Source of the DNA: Nocardia pneumoniae NBRC 100136
GTDB lineage: Bacteria > Actinomycetota > Actinomycetes > Mycobacteriales > Mycobacteriaceae
Reading direction: 5' to 3'
Length of the DNA stretch: 64,000 nucleotides
Assembly (NCBI RefSeq): GCF_000308755.1
Contig: NZ_BAGF01000032.1
Coordinates: 25,465 to 89,464 of the forward strand
The position numbers and the translations under genes were made by a program. Below are positions 1 through 9,940 of the stretch, piece by piece (within the stretch, counting starts at the first letter, position 1; each line of letters starts with the position of its first letter). The notes beneath the pieces are model-generated. The model was given only the letters and a program-made list of their open reading frames with translations. It was not told the origin of the DNA and searched no databases.

Positions 1-986
<986 letters not shown>

Positions 987-1045
987 GGCAACGACAGTAG
1001 CGGCAGCCGGGCGCTTGCCTGTGCGGGTGGTTCTGGCTGGGGAAG

Positions 1046-1594
1046 TCAGGCGAGGTCGGAGCCGTTTTCCAGCCAGCGGCGCCGGTAGCCGAGACGCACG
1101 GCGATGCTCGCCAGGCCACCCAGCACGATCCGTTGCAGCCGGGCCGGGATGCCCCCGAGGTAGCCGTCCTGGTACTCCCACAGCAAGGCGAGCGCGAGCG
1201 GATCGCGTGGCACCCTGCCCCGGGTGGTCTTGCCCGCGCGGTCCAGATTGTGCCAGAGCTGGAACATCTCCCAGTGCCGCAGCGGTGGCCGGATCTCGTG
1301 ATCGATCACCGTGTCGGGGGCCTCGCTGACGAACTCGTGTACGACACCAGCCGGTGCCGTGACCGTGTCGCCGGGGTGGGCGACGATCTCGGTGCCGTCG
1401 ACGGTGAATCGGAGTCGACCCTGCCGGACGGTCCACCGCTCGCTGAGCACCGGATGCCAGTGCGGGCCCGCCTGGCGTTCCGCTCGCGGCAGCACGTGCT
1501 CGAGCCGCAGGTAGGGGCCTTGCTCGTCGGCGCTGTCGGCGACCAAGGTGACGCGGTGCCCGCTGCGGAAGGTGAGTGTCCGTGCATCTCGCAT
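1046..1594 (-). CDS. Cupin-domain protein
   Basis: A 182-aa protein beginning [15 protein letters not shown]. The N-terminal half is a single cupin barrel: motif 1 is [16 protein letters not shown] (HxHx4Ex6G, about residues 44-59) and motif 2 is PAGVVHEF (PxGxxH). It therefore probably binds one metal ion. The second half is an alpha-helical tail with a hydrophobic stretch ([17 protein letters not shown]) near the C-terminus. Its first 19 bases overlap the MarR fragment on the other strand, so the two are divergent with no room for a normal shared promoter. Substrate and role are unknown. Confidence 0.75.
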   Translation of the reverse strand: MRDARTLTFRSGHRVTLVADSADEQGPYLRLEHVLPRAERQAGPHWHPVLSERWTVRQGRLRFTVDGTEIVAHPGDTVTAPAGVVHEFVSEAPDTVIDHEIRPPLRHWEMFQLWHNLDRAGKTTRGRVPRDPLALALLWEYQDGYLGGIPARLQRIVLGGLASIAVRLGYRRRWLENGSDLA

Positions 1595-1911
1595 ACCTCG
1601 ACCCGGCCGGGTCGAGGGTCACCGCACTGGCGGAAGCCGCCGGGATGACCCAGCAGTCGATGGGCGAGCTGGTGACCCACCTGGAACGATGCGGACTGGT
1701 GGTGCGCCAGGTCGACCCGGCCGATCGCCGGGCGCGGGTGGTGCGGGTCACCGAGGAGGGGCAGGCCGCGCTGGAGCTGGCGGCCGAGCGGATTCGCGAC
1801 ATCGAGCGCAGGCTCGCGCGGACATTGGGTCAGAGCCGTCTCGCGGAGTTACGAACGGCGCTGGTTCAGGTGGACACGACGCTGGCGGCGGATCGAGCGG
1901 ATGCCGGATGA
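1576..1911 (+). pseudogene. 5'-truncated MarR-family regulator
   Basis: The 111-aa frame (GTG start) carries the MarR winged helix: [19 protein letters not shown] is the recognition region, and [20 protein letters not shown] is the wing with the DxRxR signature. A normal MarR protein is about 140-150 aa and starts with a dimerisation helix. Here the codon just before the GTG is a stop (TGA at 1573-1575) and upstream DNA is the cupin gene on the other strand, so roughly the first 35-40 residues are absent. It may be a remnant left by a deletion that fused it to the cupin region. A shortened functional protein is possible but would lack half of its dimer interface. Confidence 0.6.
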
Positions 1912-2074
1912 CGGGCGGTGCGGGGTCTGCTCGACGAGCTCGAAGCCCGTGCGCTGGGAGATCCGCTACGCCGCGGTGAGCACGTCGTTGTCTCCCAACA
2001 TGATCCAGCCGCACTCGGCGGTCCGCATTCGGCTGCGCCGGACTCGACGCGTACGCGCCCGGTTCGAATGCTAA

Positions 2075-2091
2075 CTTGAACAGCGTTCAAG
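2075..2091. promoter_or_regulatory. BioQ-type operator and promoter of bioA
   Basis: CTTGAACAGCGTTCAAG is a perfect inverted repeat (7-bp arms, 3-bp centre). The same TGAAC-N3-GTTCA core occurs upstream of bioF and between bioQ and bioB. A -10-like TAACTT (2072-2077) overlaps the left arm, which puts the predicted transcription start inside the palindrome, about 40 bp upstream of the bioA start. Bound repressor would block RNA polymerase directly. Assignment to BioQ rests on recalled actinobacterial BioQ motifs and on bioQ being in the same window. Confidence 0.8.
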
Positions 2092-2127
2092 CCCCGGGTG
2101 GGCCGGGGCCGCGACGCGAGGATTCCT

Positions 2128-3408
2128 GTGGCACTGACCCCTGACGAGATCACCGCCCTCGACGCCGAGCATGTCTGGCATCCCTACGGCGGCTTCCCCG
2201 CCAGCACCGAGCCGCTGGTGGTGGCGAGCGCCGCGGGCACTCGGCTGACCCTGGCCGACGGGCGCGAGCTGGTCGACGGCATGAGTTCCTGGTGGGCCGC
2301 CATCCACGGCTACCGGCATCCGGTGCTGGACGCGGCACTGCTCGCGCAGTCGCGGCGGATGAGTCACGTGATGTTCGGCGGGCTCACCCACGAGCCGGCG
2401 GCCCGGTTGGCCGAGCTGCTGGTCGAGTCGGCGCCCGCCGGGCTGGACAAGGTGTTCCTGTGCGACTCCGGCTCGGTGTCGGTGGAGGTCGCGGTCAAGA
2501 TGTGTCTGCAGTACTGGCGTTCGCTGGACAAGCCGCGCAAGCGGCGGCTGCTCACCTGGCGCGGCGGCTATCACGGCGACACGTTCACCCCGATGAGCGT
2601 GTGTGACCCGGAAGGCGGCATGCACGCGCTGTGGACCGACATCCTGGCGGATCAGCTCTTCGCGCCCGCGCCGCCGCGCGAGTACCGGCCCGAATACGTC
2701 ACGGAGCTGGAGCGCATGCTCGTCGCGCACGCCGACGAGCTCGCGGCGGTCATCGTGGAGCCGATCGTGCAGGGCGCGGGCGGGATGCGCTGGCATCACC
2801 CCGGCTACCTGGCCGACCTGCGCAGGCTGTGCGACGAACACGGCGTGCTGCTGATCTTCGACGAGATCGCGACCGGATTCGGTCGCACCGGAACGCTTTT
2901 CGCCGCGGATCGAGCGGGTGTGAGCCCGGACGTGATGTGCGTCGGGAAGGCGCTGACCGGCGGCTACCTCACCCTGGCCGCCGCGCTGTGCACCGCGCGG
3001 ATCGCCGAGACGATCAGCGCGGCACACGGCGGCCTCATGCACGGGCCGACCTTCATGGGCAACCCGCTGGCCTGCGCGGTCGCGGTCGCCTCGATCGAGT
3101 TGCTTCGCTCGCGCGACTGGCGCGGCGAGGTGGCGCGGATCGAGGCCGAGCTGGAGGCCGGGCTGGCCCCGGTGCGTGGCCTGCCGGGTGTGGTGGAGGC
3201 GCGGGTGCTCGGCGCGATCGGCGTGATCGAGCTGGACCGTCCGGTCGACATGCGCTCCGCGACCGACGCGGCGGTCGCGGCCGGGGTGTGGCTGCGTCCG
3301 TTCCGCAATCTGGTGTACACCATGCCGCCGTTCATCAGCACGCCGGACGATGTCGCGACGATCACCGCCGGGATGCGGGCAGCGGTCGCCGCGCAGTCCG
3401 AGCGGTGA
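2128..3408 (+). CDS. bioA: Adenosylmethionine-8-amino-7-oxononanoate aminotransferase (DAPA synthase)
   Basis: Converts KAPA to DAPA with SAM as amino donor, a late biotin step. The 426-aa protein is a class III PLP aminotransferase: [14 protein letters not shown] near residue 52, GGYHGDT, cofactor-binding Asp in [13 protein letters not shown] (D245) and the Schiff-base lysine in VGKALTGGY (K274). The start is GTG 2128 (MALTPDEIT), behind a GAGGA Shine-Dalgarno at 2118-2122. An in-frame start 30 bp upstream would add ten poorly conserved residues. It is separated from bioFD by about 570 bp that hold a small minus-strand gene, so bioA has its own BioQ-controlled promoter. Confidence 0.95.
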   Translation: MALTPDEITALDAEHVWHPYGGFPASTEPLVVASAAGTRLTLADGRELVDGMSSWWAAIHGYRHPVLDAALLAQSRRMSHVMFGGLTHEPAARLAELLVESAPAGLDKVFLCDSGSVSVEVAVKMCLQYWRSLDKPRKRRLLTWRGGYHGDTFTPMSVCDPEGGMHALWTDILADQLFAPAPPREYRPEYVTELERMLVAHADELAAVIVEPIVQGAGGMRWHHPGYLADLRRLCDEHGVLLIFDEIATGFGRTGTLFAADRAGVSPDVMCVGKALTGGYLTLAAALCTARIAETISAAHGGLMHGPTFMGNPLACAVAVASIELLRSRDWRGEVARIEAELEAGLAPVRGLPGVVEARVLGAIGVIELDRPVDMRSATDAAVAAGVWLRPFRNLVYTMPPFISTPDDVATITAGMRAAVAAQSER

Positions 3409-3534
3409 GCTCCGTCAAGCGGTCCAGGGCGGGAGGATTGTGCCGTCGCTGTCCGGGCGTCCCGGCCCGCGCGCCCGCCGCGGCGGGGAGATGGCGGTGA
3501 AGCCCTCTCTCGAACCGGTTCGGCGCTCCCTGAG

Positions 3535-3849
3535 TCAGTCGCGTGCGCGACGACGGGCATCGGCGATCTCCGGACGATCGCTGTCGGACAACACTTCCCA
3601 GACCCGGAAGATGCAGTGGTAGTCGTCGGACCAGCCGCGCACCATCAGCAAGTAGGTGTCGCCGTCACGCAGGACGACCCGGCGGCCACGCAGTTTGGGA
3701 TGCTCGGGGGTGTAGGTCGGCAGCACGCAAGCCAGCTTGGCCAGTGCCTGCGCCCGCGTGCCGACCACTTCCGCGAGTATGCGGGGTGACCAGCGCTTGT
3801 GATCGCCCGAGCCCGTTGTTTCCTCGACGACTATCGCCCACCGCGGCAT
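3535..3849 (-). CDS. Conserved small hypothetical protein
   Basis: A 104-aa protein (MPRWAIVVEETTGSGDHKRW...) with a strong Shine-Dalgarno (GGAGGAAG) just upstream of the ATG at 3849. It is rich in Trp, Tyr and Arg, has no signal peptide, membrane segment or recognisable catalytic motif, and is probably a compact cytoplasmic domain. It lies between bioA and bioF on the opposite strand. I recall similar short proteins as hypotheticals in actinomycetes but cannot assign a role. Longer readings of this frame upstream of 3849 run antisense through bioF and are not real. Confidence 0.6.
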   Translation of the reverse strand: MPRWAIVVEETTGSGDHKRWSPRILAEVVGTRAQALAKLACVLPTYTPEHPKLRGRRVVLRDGDTYLLMVRGWSDDYHCIFRVWEVLSDSDRPEIADARRRARD

Positions 3850-3944
3850 CCGGCTTCTTCCTCCGGAGTGAAGCTTCGTCACCGCAGGCCGGTGACGCCA
3901 CCAACGATGGAACAACGGTACCAGCCGCGCCCGTGACTGGCCGT

Positions 3945-3961
3945 CCTGAACGGTGTTCAAG
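3945..3961. promoter_or_regulatory. BioQ-type operator upstream of bioF
   Basis: CCTGAACGGTGTTCAAG has the TGAAC-N3-GTTCA core at 3947-3959, with six of seven arm positions paired. It sits directly upstream of the predicted -10 box (TATGCT, 3962-3967), so a bound repressor would cover the -10/-35 spacer. Confidence 0.8.
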
Positions 3962-3976
3962 TATGCTGCGGAGCTG
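3962..3976 (+). promoter_or_regulatory. bioF -10 box, probable leaderless start
   Basis: TATGCT at 3962-3967 is followed eight bases later by the bioF GTG at 3976, where a transcription start would be expected. There is no Shine-Dalgarno before the GTG, so the bioFD mRNA is probably leaderless. Confidence 0.55.
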
Positions 3977-5124
3977 TGACTACCGATCCGTTGAGCTGGC
4001 TGGACGAGCGCGCAGCCGCGCGCGTGGCCGCGGGGCTGCGCCGTGAGCTGCGGCCGCGCGCACCGCGGACGCCCTCCATCGACCTCGCCTCCAACGACTA
4101 CCTCGGGCTGGTCCGCCACCCGGAGGTGATCGACGGCGCGATCGAGGCGGTGCGCCGCTGGGGCGCGGGCTCGACCGGGTCCCGGCTCGTCACCGGCACC
4201 ACCGCCGAGCACGAGCTGCTGGAGACCGAGCTGGCCGAATTCGTCGGCGCCGAAGCCGGACTCGTGTTCGCCTCCGGGTACGCCGCCAATCTGGGCGCGG
4301 TCACCGCGCTCTCCGGGCGCGGCTCGCTGGTGGTCTCCGACGCGGGCAGCCACGCCTCGCTGGTGGACGCCTGCCGCCTGTCGCGGGCCCGGGTGGAGAT
4401 CGCGCCGCACCGCGATGTGAGCGCGGTGGACCGGCTGCTGGCGCAGCGCGCCGAGGAACGCGCGCTGGTGCTCACCGATTCGGTGTTCAGCGCCGACGGC
4501 GACCTCGCGCCGCTGGCCGAGTTGCATCGGGTGACCAGGGCCAATGGCGCGGTGCTCGTCGTGGACGAGGCGCACGGCCTCGGCGTGCGCGGCGCGGGCG
4601 GGCGCGGGCTGGTGCACGAACTCGGGCTTTCCGGCGCGCCGGACCTGGTGATCACCGCGACGCTGTCGAAATCCCTTGCCGCGCAAGGCGGTGTGGTGCT
4701 GGCCAGTGCGCGGGTGCGCGCCCACCTGATCGATGCCGCGCGCACGTTCATCTTCGACACCGGACTCGCGCCCGCTGCCGTCGGCGCCGCGCGGGCCGCG
4801 TTGCGCCTGTTGCGCTCCGAGCCGGAACTGGCCGGGCGGGTGCTGGAACGCGCCGCGGACATCGCCAGGATCGCCGGTGTGCCCGCCCCGGATTCCGCGG
4901 TGGTCTCGGTCGTGCTCGGCCCCGCGCAGGTGGCCTTCGACGCGGCTCAGGCGTGCCGGGCGCGCGGTCTGGACGTGGGCTGCTTCCGTCCGCCGTCGGT
5001 TCCGGAGGGCACCTCGCGTTTGCGGCTGACCGCACGGGCCGACCTCACCCCCGCCGAACTCGGCACCATCGCAACGGTCCTCGGCGAGGTGCTGGCCGAG
5101 GCGCGAGGAGCGGTGCCAGCATGA
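3976..5124 (+). CDS. bioF: 8-amino-7-oxononanoate synthase
   Basis: Condenses pimeloyl-thioester with L-alanine to give KAPA, the first ring-assembly step of biotin synthesis. The 382-aa protein is an alpha-oxoamine synthase (PLP fold type I): SNDYLGL at 39-45, [13 protein letters not shown] at 63-75, [10 protein letters not shown] near 195-205 and the PLP lysine in [13 protein letters not shown] (K232). The GTG start fits the leaderless promoter, and homology begins within a few residues of it. The stop overlaps the bioD ATG by four bases (ATGA), so the two are translationally coupled. Confidence 0.95.
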   Translation: MTTDPLSWLDERAAARVAAGLRRELRPRAPRTPSIDLASNDYLGLVRHPEVIDGAIEAVRRWGAGSTGSRLVTGTTAEHELLETELAEFVGAEAGLVFASGYAANLGAVTALSGRGSLVVSDAGSHASLVDACRLSRARVEIAPHRDVSAVDRLLAQRAEERALVLTDSVFSADGDLAPLAELHRVTRANGAVLVVDEAHGLGVRGAGGRGLVHELGLSGAPDLVITATLSKSLAAQGGVVLASARVRAHLIDAARTFIFDTGLAPAAVGAARAALRLLRSEPELAGRVLERAADIARIAGVPAPDSAVVSVVLGPAQVAFDAAQACRARGLDVGCFRPPSVPEGTSRLRLTARADLTPAELGTIATVLGEVLAEARGAVPA

Positions 5125-5795
5125 CCATCCTGCTGATCACCGGAACCTCCACCGACGTCGGCAAAACGGTGGTCACGGCCGCCGTCGCCGCTGTCGCCGC
5201 GGCGGACGGCCGCTCGGTCGCGGTGTGCAAACCGGGCCAAACCGGTGTCGCGGTCGGCGCACCCGGCGATCTCGCGGAGATCCAGCGCCTGACCGGCGTC
5301 TCCCGGACGCTGGAACTGGCCCGCTACCCGGATCCGCTGGCGCCCGACACCGCCGCCCGCCGGGCCGGTCTGCCGGAGCTGACCCTCGCCGAAACCGCCG
5401 CCGCCATAGACTCCCTCACCGGCGCCGACCTGGTCCTCGTCGAAGGCGCGGGCGGATTGCTGGTGCGCCTGGGTGATTTCACGCTGCTGGACCTGGCCCA
5501 GAAACTCGGCGCACCCGTCCTGCTGGTCACCGCCGCCGGTCTCGGCACGCTCAACCACACCGAACTGACCACCCGCACACTGCAGTCGGCGGGCGTGCGG
5601 TGCACCGGCCTGGTCATCGGTTCCTGGCCCGCCGACCCCGACTTGGCCGCTCAGTGCAACAGAACCGACCTGCCCAGGATAACCGGCGTCGACCTGGTCG
5701 GCGCGATACCCGAGGGTGCGGGCCGATGGGACCGCGAGCAGTTCACCGCTGCCGCTCCAGGCTGGTTCGATCCCGTCTGGTCGGTCGTCGGGTGA
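5121..5795 (+). CDS. bioD: Dethiobiotin synthetase
   Basis: ATP-dependent carboxylation of DAPA to dethiobiotin. The 224-aa protein starts [16 protein letters not shown] with the P-loop GTSTDVGKT at 8-16. It also has the substrate loop CKPGQTGV, the GAGGLLVRL motif and [17 protein letters not shown], all characteristic of BioD. The start at 5121 gives normal family length and the ATGA overlap with bioF. It is the last gene of the bioFD unit; the next 325 bp are non-coding. Confidence 0.95.
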   Translation: MTILLITGTSTDVGKTVVTAAVAAVAAADGRSVAVCKPGQTGVAVGAPGDLAEIQRLTGVSRTLELARYPDPLAPDTAARRAGLPELTLAETAAAIDSLTGADLVLVEGAGGLLVRLGDFTLLDLAQKLGAPVLLVTAAGLGTLNHTELTTRTLQSAGVRCTGLVIGSWPADPDLAAQCNRTDLPRITGVDLVGAIPEGAGRWDREQFTAAAPGWFDPVWSVVG

Positions 5796-6121
5796 GTTGC
5801 GGACCCGAGACCTTCCCTCCAGCGAAAGCGGTGGGCTCCTAGAGGGATCGCGCCCGAGGACAACGAATCGGCTGGCGGATGTCGCTCGGCAAGTTTGCCG
5901 CGGAGGCCGCGGCGCCGCGGGAATCCATTGTGCGCCTGCCGAATTCGGCGGAGTTTGCGCCGCCGGGTGGAACCCGCCATGCCGCCGATGTGATCGGAGC
6001 CAATCGTAATATATCCGTTACATCGAACGGGTGAGCCAACGGATAACGGCACGTTTAATGGTGTACCAACAAGCACGTAACCTACATGCAACCTGCGATC
6101 CAGGTCTGCGAGGTGAGACGT
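5796..6121. other. Intergenic region, AT-rich promoter-like patch
   Basis: No gene seen. The last 100 bp are distinctly AT-rich for this genome, with TAATAT around 6008 and a 7-bp inverted repeat ATCCGTT (6013-6019) / AACGGAT (6038-6044). This is the likely promoter and operator zone of the VirB6-like gene and marks a compositional boundary after bioD. Confidence 0.4.
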
Positions 6122-8449
6122 ATGCGACTGCTCATGAGGCTTGGTCGGAATTCCTGTCCACGTCGGTCCACCATGTGGGACACGGATTGGTCACTGCGGG
6201 CATTGCTGGGGCGTGGTCGCGCCTGGGCCCGCGTCAGCCGTCGCCGACATACCACCGTCCGGATCCTGACCACCTTGCTGGTTCTGCTGGCAGCTTGGAC
6301 CCTCAGCGGCGGTGCGGCCGCCGGGCAGACCGACACGGTCGCCTATGCCAGAAGCACGTCCACGATCGACGGGCTCGCCTGGACCGGTATCAAGGACTCG
6401 TACGGAGTTCCGTTGTCGAACTACATCTTCGCCACCGAAACCGGCGTCCTCGACCCCAAAGAGGCGGCGGTGGCGATTGTGCTGGGTTTGCTCTTCGCGA
6501 TCTTCATGGTTATCGTGATCAGTGGCATCTGGCTGACCGGGTTCGTGGCGAGTTTCGGCTGGCTCGCCTGGCTCGAAAAACCCTTTACCGCGGTCGCCGA
6601 CGGCCTCACCGGTGCGATAGCCACCCCGCTCGTGCTGACCTTGTCGGTGACGATCGGTGCGTTCTTTGTGGCGTGGTTCGTTGTGCGGGGACACCCCGCG
6701 AAAGCTGTAGTTCAAGTCGTAGCGATGCTGGTCGTTGCCGTCGTCGGCGCCGCATACCTTGCGCATCCGCTGGCCGCCGTGTTCTCGTCGGACGGTCTGC
6801 TGAGCCAGGGGCGTGATGTCGGGATAGCGGTCGCCGCGGGACTGAACGGCAACTCTACTCCGGATCCACAATCGATAGTCGCCGAGTTCAACGGCACGCT
6901 GGCCGACAACTTCGCACGACGTCCGGTGCAGGTCTGGAATCTCGGTCATGTCGTGGACGATTCGCCGAGGTGCCGTGCGGCATGGTCGTCGGCAGTTCTG
7001 GCGGCCAAGGAATCGCAGCTCGCGGAAGGTATGCGCCAGTGCGGTGACACCTTGGCCCACGACAGAATCCAGAATCCGAGTATCGGACAGATCGGCACCG
7101 GCCTGGTGCTGTTGATATGCGGGACGATCCTGCTGCTCTTTCTGGTCTATCTCTCGATCAAGATTTTCCTCGCCGCAGTCTCGGCGATCTTCCACGGAAC
7201 CGCGGCTATTGTCGGTTTCGCCGCAGGCGGATTCATTTACGGTCCTTCTCAGGCATTTCTGGTCCGCAACCTCGTGGGCATGGTCGGTGATGCCGGGTCG
7301 ATGGTCGTCCTCTTCGTATTCGAAGGTGGCTACGTCCTTGTGCTGGGCAGTGTGTTCCGTGCGGCACCCGGGAGTGGCCTAGCGGTGATCTTCGTCGGTG
7401 GCATCGTGCTGGTCGCAGGTTTCGTGCTGTTGCACCGTCTCGATCTCAACCTGATCGGTGGCCAGAGCCGGATCGCTGAGAAGATCCGTGCAGTGCTCGA
7501 GGGCAGACCGGCTCCGGCGGGTGGCGCATCCACCGGAATGGGCGAAGCAACCATTCGTCAGTCGTTATCTCCGGGCCATGCCATCGGGACCGCAGTACGT
7601 TTTGCCGCCGATTTCAATGGAAACCCCGTTGCGTCCTGGATGTTCGGTCGCCCGAACCCGTTGACGTACTACTCGCGACGAATGCAGGAAATGAATTACC
7701 TGAATTACGAGCTGCTGCGCGGAAACGTACCGCCGCGGACCGCCGGGAGCTGGATGGCTCGACTCACGTTGGGGAAGAATGCGCACGATGCAGCCGCCCG
7801 GGCTGCCGTAACTGACTTCGATGGTGTCAATGCTCGAGCTGCCGCGGCAGCCATGACGACCATTCTCACACTCGGTGGGGACCGCGCCGACGCAATGGGC
7901 GCACTCGCTGTCGCCCGCTTCCCCCCTGCAATGCGCCGATGGGCGGCCGAGGCTCATGCCCGTACGATGAAGTCTGCCGACGAGAATCCGGTGCAGTACG
8001 GGCCGTTGGCACAAGCAGCTGCCGCGTTGGATCTCGCCGAAAGCACTCGAGGCTGGGGCGGCGCCGTCGAACAAGCCGCCCACAATGCGCAATTCGCGGA
8101 GTCCGCGGTTATGTTCCACCGTCTCACCCCCCGCCCCCTGGGCAGCACTCGCGGTTTTGAAAGGGATCCATTCGCCTCGAAAGCTATGGCTGATTACAAC
8201 ACGTACCAAGATTTCCTCAACGCATTCGGTGGGACAAAAGAGAGCGCGGCGCGGGAATGGGCGGCGCAGAGTGAGGATAAGCGGCGATACATCGGATACA
8301 CGCTCGCCGAGAGGCTGGCGAGCAAGGCGCAACAATATGAAAGAACCCCGAACGATACCCTTCTCGCCGAGGCGATGGATCTCAAGAACAAGGCCACATA
8401 TATAGATCTGGCGCTTTCCGGTACCAATATAGGCCCGTGGACCAACTAG
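6122..8449 (+). CDS. VirB6/TrbL-like polytopic membrane protein
   Basis: A 775-aa protein from ATG 6122, which follows a good Shine-Dalgarno (GAGGTGAG, 6110-6117); an ATG 36 bp upstream is weaker. The N-terminus is basic with a signal-anchor-like segment (ILTTLLVLLAAWTLSGGAAAG). A cluster of hydrophobic helices follows (AVAIVLGLLFAIFMVIVISG, PLVLTLSVTIGAFFVAWFVV, VVQVVAMLVVAVVGAAYLA). An extracytoplasmic stretch of about 100 residues holds two Cys, then comes a second helix cluster (TGLVLLICGTILLLFLVYL and three more). The last 300 residues are a soluble Ala-rich domain. This layout resembles the VirB6/TrbL channel subunits of actinomycete conjugative elements. No other transfer gene is near, and the codon use is more AT-rich than the neighbours. 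The family call is from architecture only. Confidence 0.5.
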   Translation: MRLLMRLGRNSCPRRSTMWDTDWSLRALLGRGRAWARVSRRRHTTVRILTTLLVLLAAWTLSGGAAAGQTDTVAYARSTSTIDGLAWTGIKDSYGVPLSNYIFATETGVLDPKEAAVAIVLGLLFAIFMVIVISGIWLTGFVASFGWLAWLEKPFTAVADGLTGAIATPLVLTLSVTIGAFFVAWFVVRGHPAKAVVQVVAMLVVAVVGAAYLAHPLAAVFSSDGLLSQGRDVGIAVAAGLNGNSTPDPQSIVAEFNGTLADNFARRPVQVWNLGHVVDDSPRCRAAWSSAVLAAKESQLAEGMRQCGDTLAHDRIQNPSIGQIGTGLVLLICGTILLLFLVYLSIKIFLAAVSAIFHGTAAIVGFAAGGFIYGPSQAFLVRNLVGMVGDAGSMVVLFVFEGGYVLVLGSVFRAAPGSGLAVIFVGGIVLVAGFVLLHRLDLNLIGGQSRIAEKIRAVLEGRPAPAGGASTGMGEATIRQSLSPGHAIGTAVRFAADFNGNPVASWMFGRPNPLTYYSRRMQEMNYLNYELLRGNVPPRTAGSWMARLTLGKNAHDAAARAAVTDFDGVNARAAAAAMTTILTLGGDRADAMGALAVARFPPAMRRWAAEAHARTMKSADENPVQYGPLAQAAAALDLAESTRGWGGAVEQAAHNAQFAESAVMFHRLTPRPLGSTRGFERDPFASKAMADYNTYQDFLNAFGGTKESAAREWAAQSEDKRRYIGYTLAERLASKAQQYERTPNDTLLAEAMDLKNKATYIDLALSGTNIGPWTN

Positions 8450-8698
8450 TGCCGCGTCGAGCAACCTTCGGTAGGTGATCCGAGCGCCGGAGCTTGGAGC
8501 CGACGGCGAAGACCGCACATACCTGGGTCACCGCTCTGACGAACACATCCGGCTTGCGCGCCACCGGCATCACCTCCACCGGCAGCATCACCGGTCACCA
8601 GCCCGGATCAACCCGCCAACCCTCAGTCGATCGCGTCTCGGGCCCAGCCGAAGGGCCGGATTCCGGCGCGCTGGATGGCAGCCATCCGCGCTCGTGCC

Positions 8699-8712
8699 TA
8701 CAGTGGGGTGGA
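8699..8712 (+). promoter_or_regulatory. -10 box of the alpha/beta hydrolase, probable leaderless start
   Basis: TACAGT at 8699-8704 ends seven bases before the ATG at 8712, the spacing expected when transcription starts at the initiation codon. The 262 bp between the VirB6-like stop and this start hold no other supportable gene. Confidence 0.45.
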
Positions 8713-9875
8713 TGTCGCCGTTGGACGAGAGGCACCCGTCCACCGTCTCCGACTGGGACGACGCGCGACGCCGAGCTCGGCTGCGGGACACGCGCCTGGG
8801 GCACGGGTGGAAGACGTTGCGCCGCACCAGGGTGACGCTGCTGCGGGTGGCCGCACTGCTGCTGACCGGGCTCGTGGTGTTCGCGCAGTACTGGACGTAC
8901 GACGTCGTGCCGGAACAGGCGCGGCTGGCGCGCACCGACCCGGCAATCCTGCCTGTCGCCCCGCCGATGGACCCGAAGAACTGGGACACCGTGGTGGTGG
9001 ACCTGGTCGGGTTGGGCGGTCTGGACGCCAGCGACACCGCCGCCGCGCTGCCCGCGCTGCGCGGGATGGGCATGGTGTGGGCGATCCGCTACGACAACCA
9101 GGGCATCGACACCAAGGTGATCGCCGACCTGATCATCCGTGCCGCGGAACTGTCCGGCTTGAAGAACGTGGTGCTCGTCGGGCACAGCATGGGCGGGGTG
9201 ATCGCGCTGGAGGTCGCCGAGCACATCCATCGCGGCAGCGACCGCAGGCTCGTCGGGGTGGTCCTGGACTGCACGCCGGTGGACTTGAACGCGGTCCGCC
9301 CGGAAAGCCGCGGGCGCGGCGAGGACATGCTGCGCTGGATGGGATGGCTGCCCGGCGCCAGGGAGAGCCGCATGTTGCGCCTGGCCGTGGAGACCTACGC
9401 CCGCCGCGATCGATTCCTCGACCGCGGCGACGGACTGCCCGGCATCCGGTTCGGCGAACTCGGCGAGGTGCTGACGGAGGTGCTGCGGGAGAAGATCGTC
9501 TCGCGCGACGCGGCGAGCAACGGGCTGATCGAGTCGCAGTTCACCGCCATCGTGGCGGGTGGTGCCACCGACAATCTGCGCGCCCTGGCCGAACCCGCGG
9601 CGGAGAAGCCGCGGCCCGCCATTGTTTTCATTCGTCCGCGCGATCCGGGGCGAGACCGCGTGGTCGATGTCGAGTACTCCCACGAAGTGCTGATCGAGCG
9701 TTCCGGCGGCGTGGACGGCACCCTGCTGGTGGTGCTGGCGCGAAACACCGGACACGCCAATCCGATGCAGCGTCCCCGCGAGTACAACACGGTGATCGAG
9801 CAGCAGGTATTGCCGTTCATCCAGCGTTATCAGCAGCAGGTCCGTGGGACGATGGTCGCGGCGCCGCCGCGCTGA
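8712..9875 (+). CDS. Membrane-anchored alpha/beta hydrolase
   Basis: A 387-aa protein. After about 40 charged residues there is one transmembrane anchor (VTLLRVAALLLTGLVVFAQYW), then an alpha/beta-hydrolase domain outside the membrane. The nucleophile elbow is VLVGHSMGGVIA (GxSxG), VVLDCTPVDL follows the next strand, and NTGHANPM near the end likely supplies the catalytic His. A lipase or esterase role at the cell envelope is plausible; the substrate is unknown. The start at 8712 fits the promoter and gives a typical anchored topology. It is not obviously linked to the transporter genes that follow 65 bp later. Confidence 0.75.
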   Translation: MSPLDERHPSTVSDWDDARRRARLRDTRLGHGWKTLRRTRVTLLRVAALLLTGLVVFAQYWTYDVVPEQARLARTDPAILPVAPPMDPKNWDTVVVDLVGLGGLDASDTAAALPALRGMGMVWAIRYDNQGIDTKVIADLIIRAAELSGLKNVVLVGHSMGGVIALEVAEHIHRGSDRRLVGVVLDCTPVDLNAVRPESRGRGEDMLRWMGWLPGARESRMLRLAVETYARRDRFLDRGDGLPGIRFGELGEVLTEVLREKIVSRDAASNGLIESQFTAIVAGGATDNLRALAEPAAEKPRPAIVFIRPRDPGRDRVVDVEYSHEVLIERSGGVDGTLLVVLARNTGHANPMQRPREYNTVIEQQVLPFIQRYQQQVRGTMVAAPPR

Positions 9876-9940
9876 CCGGGGTTCGAACCAGGCTGAGACA
9901 AACCGTTTCCCCGCCGGATTCGTCTTGTTTCAATTCGCCT

